From Thermofontimicrobium_A sp034505795 (GTDB lineage Bacteria; Zhuqueibacterota; Zhuqueibacteria; Thermofontimicrobiales; Thermofontimicrobiaceae), in assembly GCA_034505795.1 (NCBI GenBank), contig JAPDQM010000009.1, positions 1 to 64,000 of the forward strand: a DNA stretch of 64,000 nucleotides, read 5' to 3'. Every line of letters starts with the position of its first letter. Position 1 is the first letter of the stretch. Both the position numbers and the translations under genes were made by a program. The notes under the pieces were generated by a model that saw nothing but the letters and a program-made list of their open reading frames with translations, had not been told where the DNA came from and did not search any database. Below are positions 54,001-62,148 of this stretch, one piece after another.

Positions 54001-54174
54001 ATGGTGAATGCCTGGGGCGCCATTGGCTGTCGGCGGGCCTTCATAAAAGACATAATTTTTGGCCGGATCTCGGCTCTCGATACTTTTTTCAAAAATTCGA
54101 TTAGCTTCCCAAAACTTCAGAATTTCTTGCTCGACCTGTTGTTGCGCGAATTGATCGTCAAACACCTTAAACAT
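51019..54174 (-). CDS. ileS: Isoleucyl-tRNA synthetase, type 2
   Basis: A protein of 1051 residues. Seen: FYEGPPTANGAPGIHHV, the HIGH region in its type-2 form, THGLPVEIEVEK, PYCPRCETPLSSHEVAQGY in the editing-domain entrance, and KMSKSRGN. The type-2 (eukaryote-like) form has lower mupirocin sensitivity in known examples. It loads tRNA(Ile) with isoleucine in the cytoplasm. AGGAGAAA lies upstream of the ATG. It heads the ileS/DksA-like/lspA/rluD block. No T-box leader was seen. Confidence 0.95.
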   Translation of the reverse strand: MFKVFDDQFAQQQVEQEILKFWEANRIFEKSIESRDPAKNYVFYEGPPTANGAPGIHHVISRTIKDFVCRYQTMRGYRVHRKAGWDTHGLPVEIEVEKSLGIEGKEQVLAYGVDKFNQKCKESVFKYKKEWDDLTRKIGFWVDLEHPYITYENSYIETVWWILKEFWQQNLIYQGYKILPYCPRCETPLSSHEVAQGYKDVDDPSVYVKMPLANEANTYFLVWTTTPWTLISNVALALNAGMTYAKISYRGQQLILSSDRLSVIDGQFEIVEQYNGSELAGKEYIPLFSFIKPTKRAYYTILGDFVTAEEGTGIVHIAPAFGEDDYQVGLKYDLPVIHPVDKSGKFVADVTQFAGKFVKDADPEITADLKQRGLLYKTEKITHSYPHCWRCDSPLLYYARNSWYIRTTAFKDQLIAANQQIDWHPKEVGLGRFGEWLENNVDWSLSRDRFWGTPLNVWVCDQCGEMDCIGSIAELQQKSGLKKEIDLHKPYIDEVTYPCVKCGGTMRRVPEVIDCWFDSGAMPYAQWHYPFEHKDDFHTLFPAEFIAEGVDQTRGWFYSLLVLGVFLFKQSSYKTCLSIELILDKEGQKMSKSRGNTVNPFEIIRKHGADPLRWYLLTVSPPWVPTRFDEDGVIEVKRKFFGTLTNVYSFFALYANIDKFTGREPLVAIEDRPLIDRWIMSRLNDLIAQVTDNLARFEITKAARLISDFVIDDLSNWYVRRNRRRFWKPSEANADGHLGRDKLSAYQTLYHVLLTLAKLTAPFIPFLSEKLYQNLIVDQPDAVESVHLAEYPSPEQAAYRYRETALEERMDMVLRIVKIGRSLRNEHSIKVRQPLPQVLIYDPKGKIQLRIAGMEQLIKDELNVKSVRFSNQQSDLFIKKAEPLFKNLGPKFGRLVNKVSERIRSLNEAEIEQIEKQGSLSFVIEGKEFSVTSDDITIRTENRPSFVVETEDELSVALDLTLSDALIYEGLARDLVNRIQNMRKDADLKVVDRILVSYDGSDLLKKAIAAEADYIKNEVLAEKLIDTLSANDYQKTLDINGEKITVGIAKV

Positions 54175-54409
54175 TGGTACCTATTTCTCCTGAAAGATGC
54201 AATCTCCATTTTGTAATCGACACCAGACTGAAAACAGCCATGAACGCATTCCAGGAATCAATTTTCATGTGAATTAACCATGCGTTGCCAATCGCTTCCT
54301 GACAAAGAATCCATGGCTCAAAATCAACTCGTTACTAACTGGCTGTCGCTTTTTTTAAAAGTGGACCCAACGAATCGACGCCTAACCTGATGCTACCAGC
54401 AATTTGGAC

Positions 54410-55231
54410 TTAGATTTTTTCGACCAGTTTCTTGATAAGCCGTTTCAGTTTTGGTTCGGCCATCTTGGCGGTTCGAATGATTTCTGGAATATTTGCTGGC
54501 TTTAACTCTTCGGGTACACAGGCATCCGTGATCACGGAGAGACCGAACACCCGCATGCCACTATGAACGGCCACAATATCTTCTGGTATCGTCGACATGC
54601 CCACCACATCGGCGCCTATCGTGCGTAAAAACCGATATTCAGCGGCCGTTTCAAGATTGGGACCGGTCATCGCGGCATAGACTCCCTTTTTGAGCGGTAT
54701 ATTCTCTTCCGCCGCAATCTGTTCCGCCAGGCGAATCAGCTCGCGGGAATAGGGCTCCGACATGTCCGGAAAACGCGGCCCCAGGGTATCATCATTTTCG
54801 CCGATCAATGGATTATCACCGAGCAGATTGATATGATCGGCAATAATCATCAGATCACCAGGTTTCATATCCGCATTAATCCCGCCACAGGCATTGGATA
54901 CGATGAGTGTGTGAACACCCAAAAATTTCATCACTCGCACCGGAAAAGTGATCTGCTGCATCGAATAGCCTTCGTAATAGTGAAACCTGCCCTGCATGGC
55001 CACGATCGGTTTTCCGGCCAGCGACCCAAAGATCAGCTTGCCAGCATGAAATTCCACTGTCGATAACGGGAAATGCGGAATTTCACTATACGAAATAACC
55101 AGGCTATTTTCAATATCATCCACCAGTGCGCCCAAACCAGTGCCTAAAATAATGCCAATGCTCGGCCGGGCATCGGTTTTGGTCCTTAGAAACGCAACGG
55201 TCTCTTCAATCTTTTTCCGTAACTCAGACAC
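54410..55231 (-). CDS. Purine nucleoside phosphorylase
   Basis: A protein of 273 residues of the trimeric PNP type (as DeoD-like/PunA). Motifs include IGIILGTGLGALVDDI, MQGRFHYYEGYSMQQI, VSNACGGINADMKPGDLMI and the C-terminal GMSTIPEDIVAVHSGMRVFG. It cleaves purine nucleosides with phosphate to free bases and (deoxy)ribose-1-phosphate. Start GTG at 55231. It is 19 nt after the small lipoprotein gene on the same strand. Confidence 0.9.
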   Translation of the reverse strand: MSELRKKIEETVAFLRTKTDARPSIGIILGTGLGALVDDIENSLVISYSEIPHFPLSTVEFHAGKLIFGSLAGKPIVAMQGRFHYYEGYSMQQITFPVRVMKFLGVHTLIVSNACGGINADMKPGDLMIIADHINLLGDNPLIGENDDTLGPRFPDMSEPYSRELIRLAEQIAAEENIPLKKGVYAAMTGPNLETAAEYRFLRTIGADVVGMSTIPEDIVAVHSGMRVFGLSVITDACVPEELKPANIPEIIRTAKMAEPKLKRLIKKLVEKI

Positions 55232-55250
55232 TGCTATACCCCATCAATAG

Positions 55251-55952
55251 CTAATTATTCGGCTGTTTTTTGCTTTTTTTAATCTGCTCTTTCAGTCGTT
55301 CAATTTCCGCTTCCTGGCGGGCACGCTCCTGCTTTTCCTTTTCCAATTCGGTACGCACTTGTTTGCGTTTCGATTGTTCCGTCTCCAGCCGCTCTTTAGC
55401 CATCTGTATCCTCTGATCCCTTATTTCTTCGATGGCAATCGAGCGGTCCCGCTGCCGGCCCGCCCTTGAAAATAGGTAGGTGCCTACGGCCGATCCAATG
55501 CCAGTGGTTACCCACATCGCCTTTTCACCCTGCTTTGGATCATCCATGCTGCGATTGATCAATGAACCAATGAAAAAGCTGGTGCCAAAACTAAGCGCTG
55601 CGCCGCCAGCGGTATAAATATAAAAATTCTTGCTGCGCTGACGCCGAGCGATCTCCCAGTCGGATATAATCCCCCCAGAGGCATCGGTGACAAACGGTTT
55701 GGCGGCAATAGTCTCAATGTCGTCACGATTGATCTTGCTCACCAACGGCTCATTAGGCTGCAATTTGAGCGAAAGGTAATCATAATGTTTTTCGTGAACC
55801 AATCCGCGATAAGTCTGCCCGTTGCTAGTTACAATCTTCACCATGGCATTCGGCTGAACCTGATCGTAGCTCAACGGAATGCGCTTGGCACAGGCGGTTA
55901 ACCCCACCATAATGCCAATGACCAGATACAGAATTAGATGTCGTTCATGCAT
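55251..55952 (-). CDS. Lipoprotein with coiled-coil C-terminus
   Basis: A protein of 233 residues. It has a lipoprotein signal with lipobox LTAC (C21), then a small beta-rich region (PNAMVKIVTSNGQTYRGLV), hydrophobic segments at about 115-132 and 150-165, and a highly charged alpha-helical C-terminus (KQVRTELEKEKQERARQEAE, coiled coil). Two glycine-rich hydrophobic stretches (YTAGGAALSFGTSFFIGSLI) may insert in a membrane. I do not recognise the family. It lies between PNP and DivIVA genes. Confidence 0.7.
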   Translation of the reverse strand: MHERHLILYLVIGIMVGLTACAKRIPLSYDQVQPNAMVKIVTSNGQTYRGLVHEKHYDYLSLKLQPNEPLVSKINRDDIETIAAKPFVTDASGGIISDWEIARRQRSKNFYIYTAGGAALSFGTSFFIGSLINRSMDDPKQGEKAMWVTTGIGSAVGTYLFSRAGRQRDRSIAIEEIRDQRIQMAKERLETEQSKRKQVRTELEKEKQERARQEAEIERLKEQIKKSKKQPNN

Positions 55953-56155
55953 AGCAGTTCTCCAGAATTCTGTTTTTGTCGAAATTCACCCAAGTTGATT
56001 TATCAATTGCTGCGCGTTTCACTTCCCAGAAGCCTTCAGAATATTTCATGATCCAGGCTTAACTGTAACTGTGTCCGCTTTCACATTCTCACCGGCCACG
56101 ACCGCAAGCAGTCAGCGATCATGACACTACGCCCAACTGGCTTAAGGGGCCAACC

Positions 56156-56770
56156 TTAAAAGAGAAATTGATCCGAAATTTTGATATTTCGCTTTGGATT
56201 CTCTTCCTCGGTTTTCCCCGGCTGGGGGCGGCTATCGGCATTGCCAGCAGCAGTCGTTTGATCGCCGGCTGGTTTTTTGGCGTCCCCCGTACGGCCCGAA
56301 CCGCGTTCACCATAGCCGAGATCATCCATCTCCAGCACACCCAACAGTTCCAGTTGCGATTGTAGCAAATGCCGCAATCGTTTGGCAAAAGAGTCCTTCT
56401 GCGCCTTGACAACCATTAGCTCGTTCTTCATCTCAATGAGTTGCATTTTGGCATTTTCGATGATCTTCTCGGCGCGCACCTCAGCCTCTTTAATGATCAG
56501 ATCGGCCTCTCGCCTGGAATTTTCGCGCGATTGATTGATCGTTTGCTGCGCATTCATGAGGGATTCCTTGAAGGTCTTCTCCACTTCCTGATAGTCCCGC
56601 AACTGCGTTTTGAGCTTCAGAACCTCATCGTACAGCTCATTTTTCTCTTTGATCAATCCCTCAAACTCCTCCGCTACCATCTCCAGGAAGGTTTCGATTT
56701 CGATCGGATCATAGCCCCGAAGGACCTTTTTAAACACCTGCTTTTTGATATCTAATGGCGTTATCTTCAA
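56156..56770 (-). CDS. DivIVA-family coiled-coil protein
   Basis: A protein of 204 residues. The N-terminus MKITPLDIKKQVFKKVLRGY and EIETFLEMVAEEFEGLIKE is the DivIVA domain (curvature-sensing cell-pole/septum factor); a long coiled coil follows (ADLIIKEAEVRAEKIIENAK), and a polar glycine-rich tail ends it. It is a cytoplasmic scaffold attached to the inner face of the membrane, placed next to yggS/yggT as is usual for division-linked genes. The start is TTG at 56770 with GGAGGAGG about 7 nt upstream. Confidence 0.82.
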   Translation of the reverse strand: MKITPLDIKKQVFKKVLRGYDPIEIETFLEMVAEEFEGLIKEKNELYDEVLKLKTQLRDYQEVEKTFKESLMNAQQTINQSRENSRREADLIIKEAEVRAEKIIENAKMQLIEMKNELMVVKAQKDSFAKRLRHLLQSQLELLGVLEMDDLGYGERGSGRTGDAKKPAGDQTTAAGNADSRPQPGKTEEENPKRNIKISDQFLF

Positions 56771-56967
56771 TCTGACCTCCTCCCGGTTCTTATCAACAGG
56801 ATATGATGACGCGGCGTCGGCTATTTCACCGCCACAATTGGTCGCTAGATATTAAATTTAGTCGCAGCAAGCTTTGCTATCCACTGATGAATGGGCCTCT
56901 CTATCGCATGATAGCTTGAGCTGCCAGCATTTCAAGAATAGTTAATCCGTCTCACCCCATCATGGAT

Positions 56968-57210
56968 TTAGAATATTCTGGTCAAAATCGATTCCAGCAC
57001 ATAAATGACTAAAATCAGGATCATCGGCGAAATATCCAATCCGCCCAACGACGGCACCATAGATCGAATCCAATTCAAAGGCGGTTCAGTGATTTGATAC
57101 ACCAGTTGGATCAATGGATTGGATGGATTATGATCGATCCAGGATAAAATTACTCGAATGATAATTATAAAAATATAGGCATCCGCAACAAAATGAATCA
57201 ATGCGCCCAT
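56968..57210 (-). CDS. YggT-family membrane protein
   Basis: A protein of 80 residues with two hydrophobic segments (AYIFIIIIRVILSWI; ISPMILILVIYVLESILTRI) and the YggT core PSNPLIQLVYQITEPPLNWI. YggT proteins are small inner-membrane proteins linked to cell division or osmotic tolerance. GAGG lies close before the ATG. The neighbours YggS and DivIVA are the usual ones. Confidence 0.85.
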   Translation of the reverse strand: MGALIHFVADAYIFIIIIRVILSWIDHNPSNPLIQLVYQITEPPLNWIRSMVPSLGGLDISPMILILVIYVLESILTRIF

Positions 57211-57415
57211 TGACAGTTCCTCTTAAATTTTGGATTGTCCACTGACCTGATCATCTCAAGCGAAGGAAACAGCATCCGAGTGTCGGCGGTAGCTTGAAAT
57301 GCCTAATGAAGTGGAAAGGAAGATCAATTCCCATCCCTCCAACACTATTGTGGCGAGTGCAACTTTTTCGCGATTCCCTAAATCCAACTCCAAACAATCT
57401 GCTCATCCGATTACA

Positions 57416-58102
57416 TTAATTTCGCTCGCCAAATATCGCTCGTCCAATGCGCAGCATATTAGCGCCTTCTTCGATTGCAATTTCGAAATCGTTGGTCATA
57501 CCCATCGAGAGATATTTCATTTCAACGCCGTCGACGCCCTGCTGCTGGATAAAGTCTTTCAATTCTCGTAACAGCCTGAAACTGGGGCGCACCTGCTCCA
57601 GATCCGGCACAAATGGTCCTATGGTCATCAATCCCTGTACGCGAATCGCCGGCAACTTCGCCATCTCTTTGATCAAATGCAATGTTTCCTCGGGGGCAAC
57701 CCCGTATTTGGTCGCCTCGTGTGACGTATGAACTTCGATCAGACAATCCAGCGGACGCGAGCGATGTTGAGCCAAGCGACTCAGTTCCTGCGCCAGATGA
57801 AGGCTATCAACCGAATGAATCAAATCGAAAATCGCCAGCGCCTTTTTGACTTTGTTGGTTTGCAGATGACCAATCAAATGCCATGTCGCGCATTGCCCCA
57901 GGCGATTGAATTTGTCACTGGCCTCCTGCACCCGGTTTTCCCCGATATGCTGGATACCATGCTTGATCGCCAGTTGAATATCGGCAACGGGAACGGTCTT
58001 GGTCACTGCGACCAGGATAATATCCTCCGGTCTGCGACCGACACGTTCACAAGTTCTATGAATTCGATCTTTGATGTTAATTATATTATCTATAATTGAC
58101 AT
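57416..58102 (-). CDS. PLP homeostasis protein, YggS/PROSC family
   Basis: A protein of 228 residues with the single-domain PLP barrel of YggS/PROSC. The PLP lysine is in ILVAVTKTVPVAD; HIGENRVQEASDKF, WHLIGHLQTNK, RPLDCLIEVHTSHEATKYGV and YLSMGMTNDFEIAIEEGANM are the conserved segments. It helps regulate free PLP rather than acting as an enzyme. Start ATG at 58102, with no strong ribosome site and a promoter so close (-10 at 58130-58135) that the leader is only about 20 nt. It begins the yggS-yggT-divIVA set. Confidence 0.9.
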   Translation of the reverse strand: MSIIDNIINIKDRIHRTCERVGRRPEDIILVAVTKTVPVADIQLAIKHGIQHIGENRVQEASDKFNRLGQCATWHLIGHLQTNKVKKALAIFDLIHSVDSLHLAQELSRLAQHRSRPLDCLIEVHTSHEATKYGVAPEETLHLIKEMAKLPAIRVQGLMTIGPFVPDLEQVRPSFRLLRELKDFIQQQGVDGVEMKYLSMGMTNDFEIAIEEGANMLRIGRAIFGERN

Positions 58103-58513
58103 CTTTGTGGCTTAATTTTTAAGTCGTTAAATATACGATTTTAACAAGTAAAAATCAATAAAAAAAATTTTAATATTCAGAAAAGATTTTTGCTTAGTGT
58201 TATAAGAATTAGCCGAACTTAAGTTCCATCACAAGCTAAAAATTGCCCTGAGATCAAGATGAACTTTCCCCGGCGTTAGAAGTTAGATTAGCACCAGACC
58301 TATTTTTGAGCAATTAAATCGATTGGACTGACTTATTCAACTATTGGGCACGAAGACTCAGATGATGGAAATGTAAAAAAATGAATTTCAAGACTCATTT
58401 TTTTCTTCCTGAATTTTCTTTGTTGTTTCCGCACTGAGTTCCTTTTTGTCCCGATGGCAAAGGAATACTTTAAAATTAAACCAGGTGAAAATTGTTCGAA
58501 AGGGACATCACTC
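58103..58513. other. Divergent intergenic region between yggS and the decarboxylase
   Basis: 411 bases, very A/T rich near 58103-58200 where the yggS promoter lies. No hairpin or repeat stands out in the rest; the decarboxylase promoter is not clear. Confidence 0.45.
58130..58158 (-). promoter_or_regulatory. yggS promoter
   Basis: On the minus strand TTGATT (58158-58153), a 17-base spacer, TATATT (58135-58130). Transcription would begin around 58123, giving a leader of about 20 nt. Confidence 0.6.
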
Positions 58514-59989
58514 ATGTCTACTGCTGTTACTTCTGATCATCCATTCCCTCAACAGCATGATCTTCCTGTTGAACTTTTCCAAAAATATGGCCACGATGCC
58601 ATAAGCTGGATTGCCAATTATCTCGAAAATATGGACAACTATCCAGTGCTTTCGCTGCTCCACCCGGGCGATGTGAAAGATAAATTGTCCTCCTCCCCGC
58701 CCCTCGACCCAGATGATTTTGGACAGATTGTCGATGATTTTCAGAACATCATTCTGCCGGGCATTACCCATTGGAATCATCCTCGCTTTTTTGCCTATTT
58801 TTCCATCACCGGCTCGTATCCTGGCATCATTGGCGAATTGCTCGCCAGCGCGCTGAATGTCAATGCCATGCTCTGGAAGACATCGCCGGCCGCTACCGAA
58901 CTGGAAGAGGTGGTATTGGACTGGTTGCGCCAGATGGTGGGTTTGCCAGCAGGCTTTACCGGCGTCATCAATGATACTGCCTCGGTCGGTAGCCTTTGCG
59001 CCATGGCTGCCGCGAGGGAAGCTGCTGATTTGCAAATCAGAGAAAAAGGATTATGCGGCCGCCGCAACCTGCCGCCCTTGCGAATGTACACCTCAACGGA
59101 AGCTCACTCCTCCATCGAAAAAGCAGCGATCGTCCTGGGATTGGGGCAACAGGGATTGCGCAAAATTGCAACCGATGAAGCCTTCCGAATGGATGTGGCT
59201 GCGCTCCAGCAGGCCATTCATGAGGATCTGGCCGAGGGCATCAAGCCGCTGGCCGTCATCGCCACTGTCGGTACGACTTCGACCACCAGCATCGATCCAG
59301 TAGCGCCCATTGCTGATATTTGTCGACAACATGGGCTCTGGCTGCATGTCGATGCTGCCTATGGCGGCGCAGCAGCCATTTTGCCCGAAATGCAGCCGTT
59401 GTTTCATGGCTGGGAATTGGCAGATTCCATCATCGTCAATCCGCACAAGTGGTTGTTTACACCCATCGATTGCAGTGTGCTTTTCTGCCGTAGGCCGGAC
59501 GTGCTAAAACGCGCCTTCAGTTTGACGCCAGAATATTTGCGCACCAAAGAAGCTGACACGGTCACCAATTATATGGACTTTGGAGTGGCGCTGGGCCGTC
59601 GCTTTCGCGCGCTGAAACTATGGCTGATCATTCGTGCCCTTGGCCGGCGCAAAATCGAATCCATCATTCGCGAGCATATTTCCTTCGCCCAGCGACTCGC
59701 ACAACTGATTCAATCGCATCCAAATTTTCGACTGCTGGCGCCAGTTCCGTTCAGCACTGTGGTGTTCCAATGGGCACCGGCGGGTAAAGAGAAAGCTATC
59801 GGCGAAATCAACGTTCTCAACGAAAAACTATTGGAAACCATCAATGCCACCGGCCAGGTCTTTCTCTCCCACACAAAGCTACATGGCAGATTTGGCATTC
59901 GCCTGGCTATCGGAAATATCAAAACCACCTGGGAGGACATAGCAACGGCCTGGAAGATCATCCAAAACAAAGCAGAGGATTTGATGTAA
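58514..59989 (+). CDS. PLP-dependent amino-acid decarboxylase (group II, aromatic-type)
   Basis: A protein of 491 residues. Seen: HWNHPRFFAYFSITGSYPGI, the substrate/PLP entrance typical of DOPA/tryptophan/tyrosine decarboxylases; TSTEAHSSIEKA with the ring-stacking histidine; WLHVDAAYGGAAAI with the PLP-binding aspartate; and NPHKWLF with the Schiff-base lysine at K312. So a complete group II decarboxylase, most like aromatic L-amino-acid decarboxylases; the real substrate cannot be told. The ATG at 58514 has AAAGGG about 9 nt upstream; 20 codons of longer frame are rejected. A radical SAM gene lies 125 nt later on the same strand. Confidence 0.85.
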   Translation: MSTAVTSDHPFPQQHDLPVELFQKYGHDAISWIANYLENMDNYPVLSLLHPGDVKDKLSSSPPLDPDDFGQIVDDFQNIILPGITHWNHPRFFAYFSITGSYPGIIGELLASALNVNAMLWKTSPAATELEEVVLDWLRQMVGLPAGFTGVINDTASVGSLCAMAAAREAADLQIREKGLCGRRNLPPLRMYTSTEAHSSIEKAAIVLGLGQQGLRKIATDEAFRMDVAALQQAIHEDLAEGIKPLAVIATVGTTSTTSIDPVAPIADICRQHGLWLHVDAAYGGAAAILPEMQPLFHGWELADSIIVNPHKWLFTPIDCSVLFCRRPDVLKRAFSLTPEYLRTKEADTVTNYMDFGVALGRRFRALKLWLIIRALGRRKIESIIREHISFAQRLAQLIQSHPNFRLLAPVPFSTVVFQWAPAGKEKAIGEINVLNEKLLETINATGQVFLSHTKLHGRFGIRLAIGNIKTTWEDIATAWKIIQNKAEDLM

Positions 59990-60114
59990 ATAGTGAACGT
60001 AGATCGAGTAGCGCGCCATGGGTTCGGGAGGTCGGGTAAAAAATCTGTTGCTTTTTTGATTAGAGCTGATTATAATTGGGTTAAAATTCATCTAGCAGTA
60101 ACTGGTTGACTCCC

Positions 60115-61023
60115 ATGTGGCGCTCGCATTACTTCTATTTCTTGCAACACAATATCCAAAGCCGACTGTTTCAGATCCGGCGGCCCTTGCTGGCCAGCTT
60201 TAAAATCACCTATCGCTGTTCCTTGAAATGTCGATCGTGTCCATTCTGGAAAATGGCGCCGGTGAGTATTTCCTATGATCGCGCCAGGGAAATTATGGAC
60301 GAGTTCTTTCACCGCGGGGTGCGATTATTGATTTTTGAGGGAGGCGAACCGTTCCTCTGGCGTGATGGGAATTATGGCTTAGAAGACCTGGTGCAATTCG
60401 CAAAGAAAAGATTCTTTCGGGTGGGCATTACCACCAATGGCACGCTTCCCATCGAAACCGCTGCTGACGTGGTCTGGGTTAGCATCGATGGCCTGGACAC
60501 CACGCACGAGAAAAATCGTGGCCAATGCTTTGCAAAAATTATGGCCAATATCTCTGCATCTTCCCATCAACACATCCTGGCGCACATCACGATCAATCGC
60601 CTAAATTATAGCGAAATCGTGCCGCTGATCAAATTCTTGGCTGCCAGGGTGCGAGGGATCACCATCCAGTTCTATTATCCATTCCCCAATTCCGATAACC
60701 TCTGGCTTTCCGAATCGAATCGCATTGCAGTGCTCGATCAGCTAATAGAAATGAAACGGCAAGGCTGGCCCATTCTGAATTCCATCGCTACCCTCCAGGG
60801 TTTGAAGAAAAATACCTGGAAATGCCACGACTGGTTGATTGCCAATGCCGAACCGGATGGCACCATGAATATCGGCTGTTACTTGAAAGGCCGTGCCGAA
60901 ATTTCCTGCCAGCAATGCGGTTTTGCAGCACATACGGAAATTGCCAAAGCCTACGATTGGAACTGGGGCGCTATTTTGGCCGGGCAGCGGACGTTTCGGT
61001 TTCCTGAGAGACTGGCAATTTAA
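60115..61023 (+). CDS. Radical SAM protein with C-terminal cysteine cluster
   Basis: A protein of 302 residues. The radical SAM cluster is YRCSLKCRSCPFW (C35, C39, C42). LLIFEGGEPFLWRDG is the GGE motif and VGITTNGTL follows; VWVSIDGLDTTHEKNRG is the later strand. The C-terminus has a few more cysteines (KCHDW, GCYLKGR, SCQQCGF), which resemble a short SPASM-like auxiliary-cluster region. Start ATG at 60115; the TTG three codons earlier is less likely. Reaction unknown. It may work with the neighbouring decarboxylase or the hydrolase 24 nt downstream, but no known pathway is recognised. Confidence 0.8.
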   Translation: MWRSHYFYFLQHNIQSRLFQIRRPLLASFKITYRCSLKCRSCPFWKMAPVSISYDRAREIMDEFFHRGVRLLIFEGGEPFLWRDGNYGLEDLVQFAKKRFFRVGITTNGTLPIETAADVVWVSIDGLDTTHEKNRGQCFAKIMANISASSHQHILAHITINRLNYSEIVPLIKFLAARVRGITIQFYYPFPNSDNLWLSESNRIAVLDQLIEMKRQGWPILNSIATLQGLKKNTWKCHDWLIANAEPDGTMNIGCYLKGRAEISCQQCGFAAHTEIAKAYDWNWGAILAGQRTFRFPERLAI

Positions 61024-61047
61024 ATATAAAGCACGAGGGAGGGAAAC

Positions 61048-62070
61048 ATGGTCAAGAAAATGGTCTACCGGTCTTTGATGATCATTATTCCAGGAATTCT
61101 CTTTTGCGGTCTGGCTTTTACCAAAGAAGAAGCCGACGTACTCTATCCGCCGATGGTGGCCTACCAAACCGGATATTTAAAAGTATCCGCGATTCATGAA
61201 ATTTTTTATCAATTGGGTGGCAATCCCCATGGCAAACCGGTGATGGTGATTCATGGCGGTCCCGGCGCCGGCTGCTCATCCCACGATTTTCGTTACTTCG
61301 ATCCCCAAAAATATTTGATCATTCTGCACGATCAGCGCGGCGCGGGACAAAGCCGTCCTTATGCCGATTTGCGGGAGAACACCACGGCGCATCTGGTGGC
61401 AGATATCGAAGCGTTGCGGCAATTTCTGAAAGTGGATAAGGTTATTCTTTTCGGCGGCTCTTGGGGCACTACCCTGGCATTGGCTTATGCCGAAGCGTTT
61501 CCTCAACATGTCAGCGGGATGATTTTGCGCGGTGTTTTCACCGCCACCAAACAGGAGATCGATCATTTTTACCACGGCGGCACTGCGTCCTATTTTCCGG
61601 AGAATTTCGAGCATCTGGCTCAGCAGATCGATCATCCCGAACAGAAAAATTATCCGGTGCAATTGCTGGCCAAAATGCAAAGCCAGGATTCGGTAGTCAG
61701 GCAGGAGGCAGCCCGGGCCTGGGCTCGCTACGAGGCCAAGATCGCATTTTTGAACCTGCCCGACCAGCGTTTGGATCAAATGCTAACTCAGTGGCCATTT
61801 TTTGCTTTCTCGTTGATCGAAAATCACTACATGGCCCATGGCTGTTTTCTGGAAGAAGGGCAACTGCTGGCGCAGGCCGAAAAATTGAAAGAGATTCCGG
61901 CGATTATCATCAATGGGCGCTACGACATCATCTGTCCGCCGATCACCGCCTTCCGATTGCACCAAAAATGGCCCGGGTCAAAATTATGGATCATTGAGGA
62001 GGCGGGCCACGCGTCCTCAGAGCCGGGCATTGAAGCCGCACTGGTGCTGGCGGCGAGAAAATTTGAATAA
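61048..62070 (+). CDS. Proline iminopeptidase-like alpha/beta hydrolase, exported
   Basis: A protein of 340 residues. The N-terminal signal peptide is MVYRSLMIIIPGILFCGLAF. Then the alpha/beta hydrolase with MVIHGGPGAGCSSHDF (oxyanion hole), LHDQRGAGQSRPY, the nucleophile S138 in FGGSWGTTLAL, the acid in INGRYDIICPP and the base histidine in EEAGHASSEPG: the complete triad and HGGPG motif of the prolyl iminopeptidase (S33) family. GAGGGAGG lies just before the ATG. Cytoplasmic prolyl iminopeptidases lack a signal peptide, so the export is unusual; activity on N-terminal proline is an inference. Confidence 0.82.
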   Translation: MVKKMVYRSLMIIIPGILFCGLAFTKEEADVLYPPMVAYQTGYLKVSAIHEIFYQLGGNPHGKPVMVIHGGPGAGCSSHDFRYFDPQKYLIILHDQRGAGQSRPYADLRENTTAHLVADIEALRQFLKVDKVILFGGSWGTTLALAYAEAFPQHVSGMILRGVFTATKQEIDHFYHGGTASYFPENFEHLAQQIDHPEQKNYPVQLLAKMQSQDSVVRQEAARAWARYEAKIAFLNLPDQRLDQMLTQWPFFAFSLIENHYMAHGCFLEEGQLLAQAEKLKEIPAIIINGRYDIICPPITAFRLHQKWPGSKLWIIEEAGHASSEPGIEAALVLAARKFE

Positions 62071-62148
62071 AGATATCAAAACAGTCAAAATAGGTTTCAT
62101 TCTGCCTTGATTCATTTCGCGGTCTAGCAATATTAGAAAGGAGCTATT

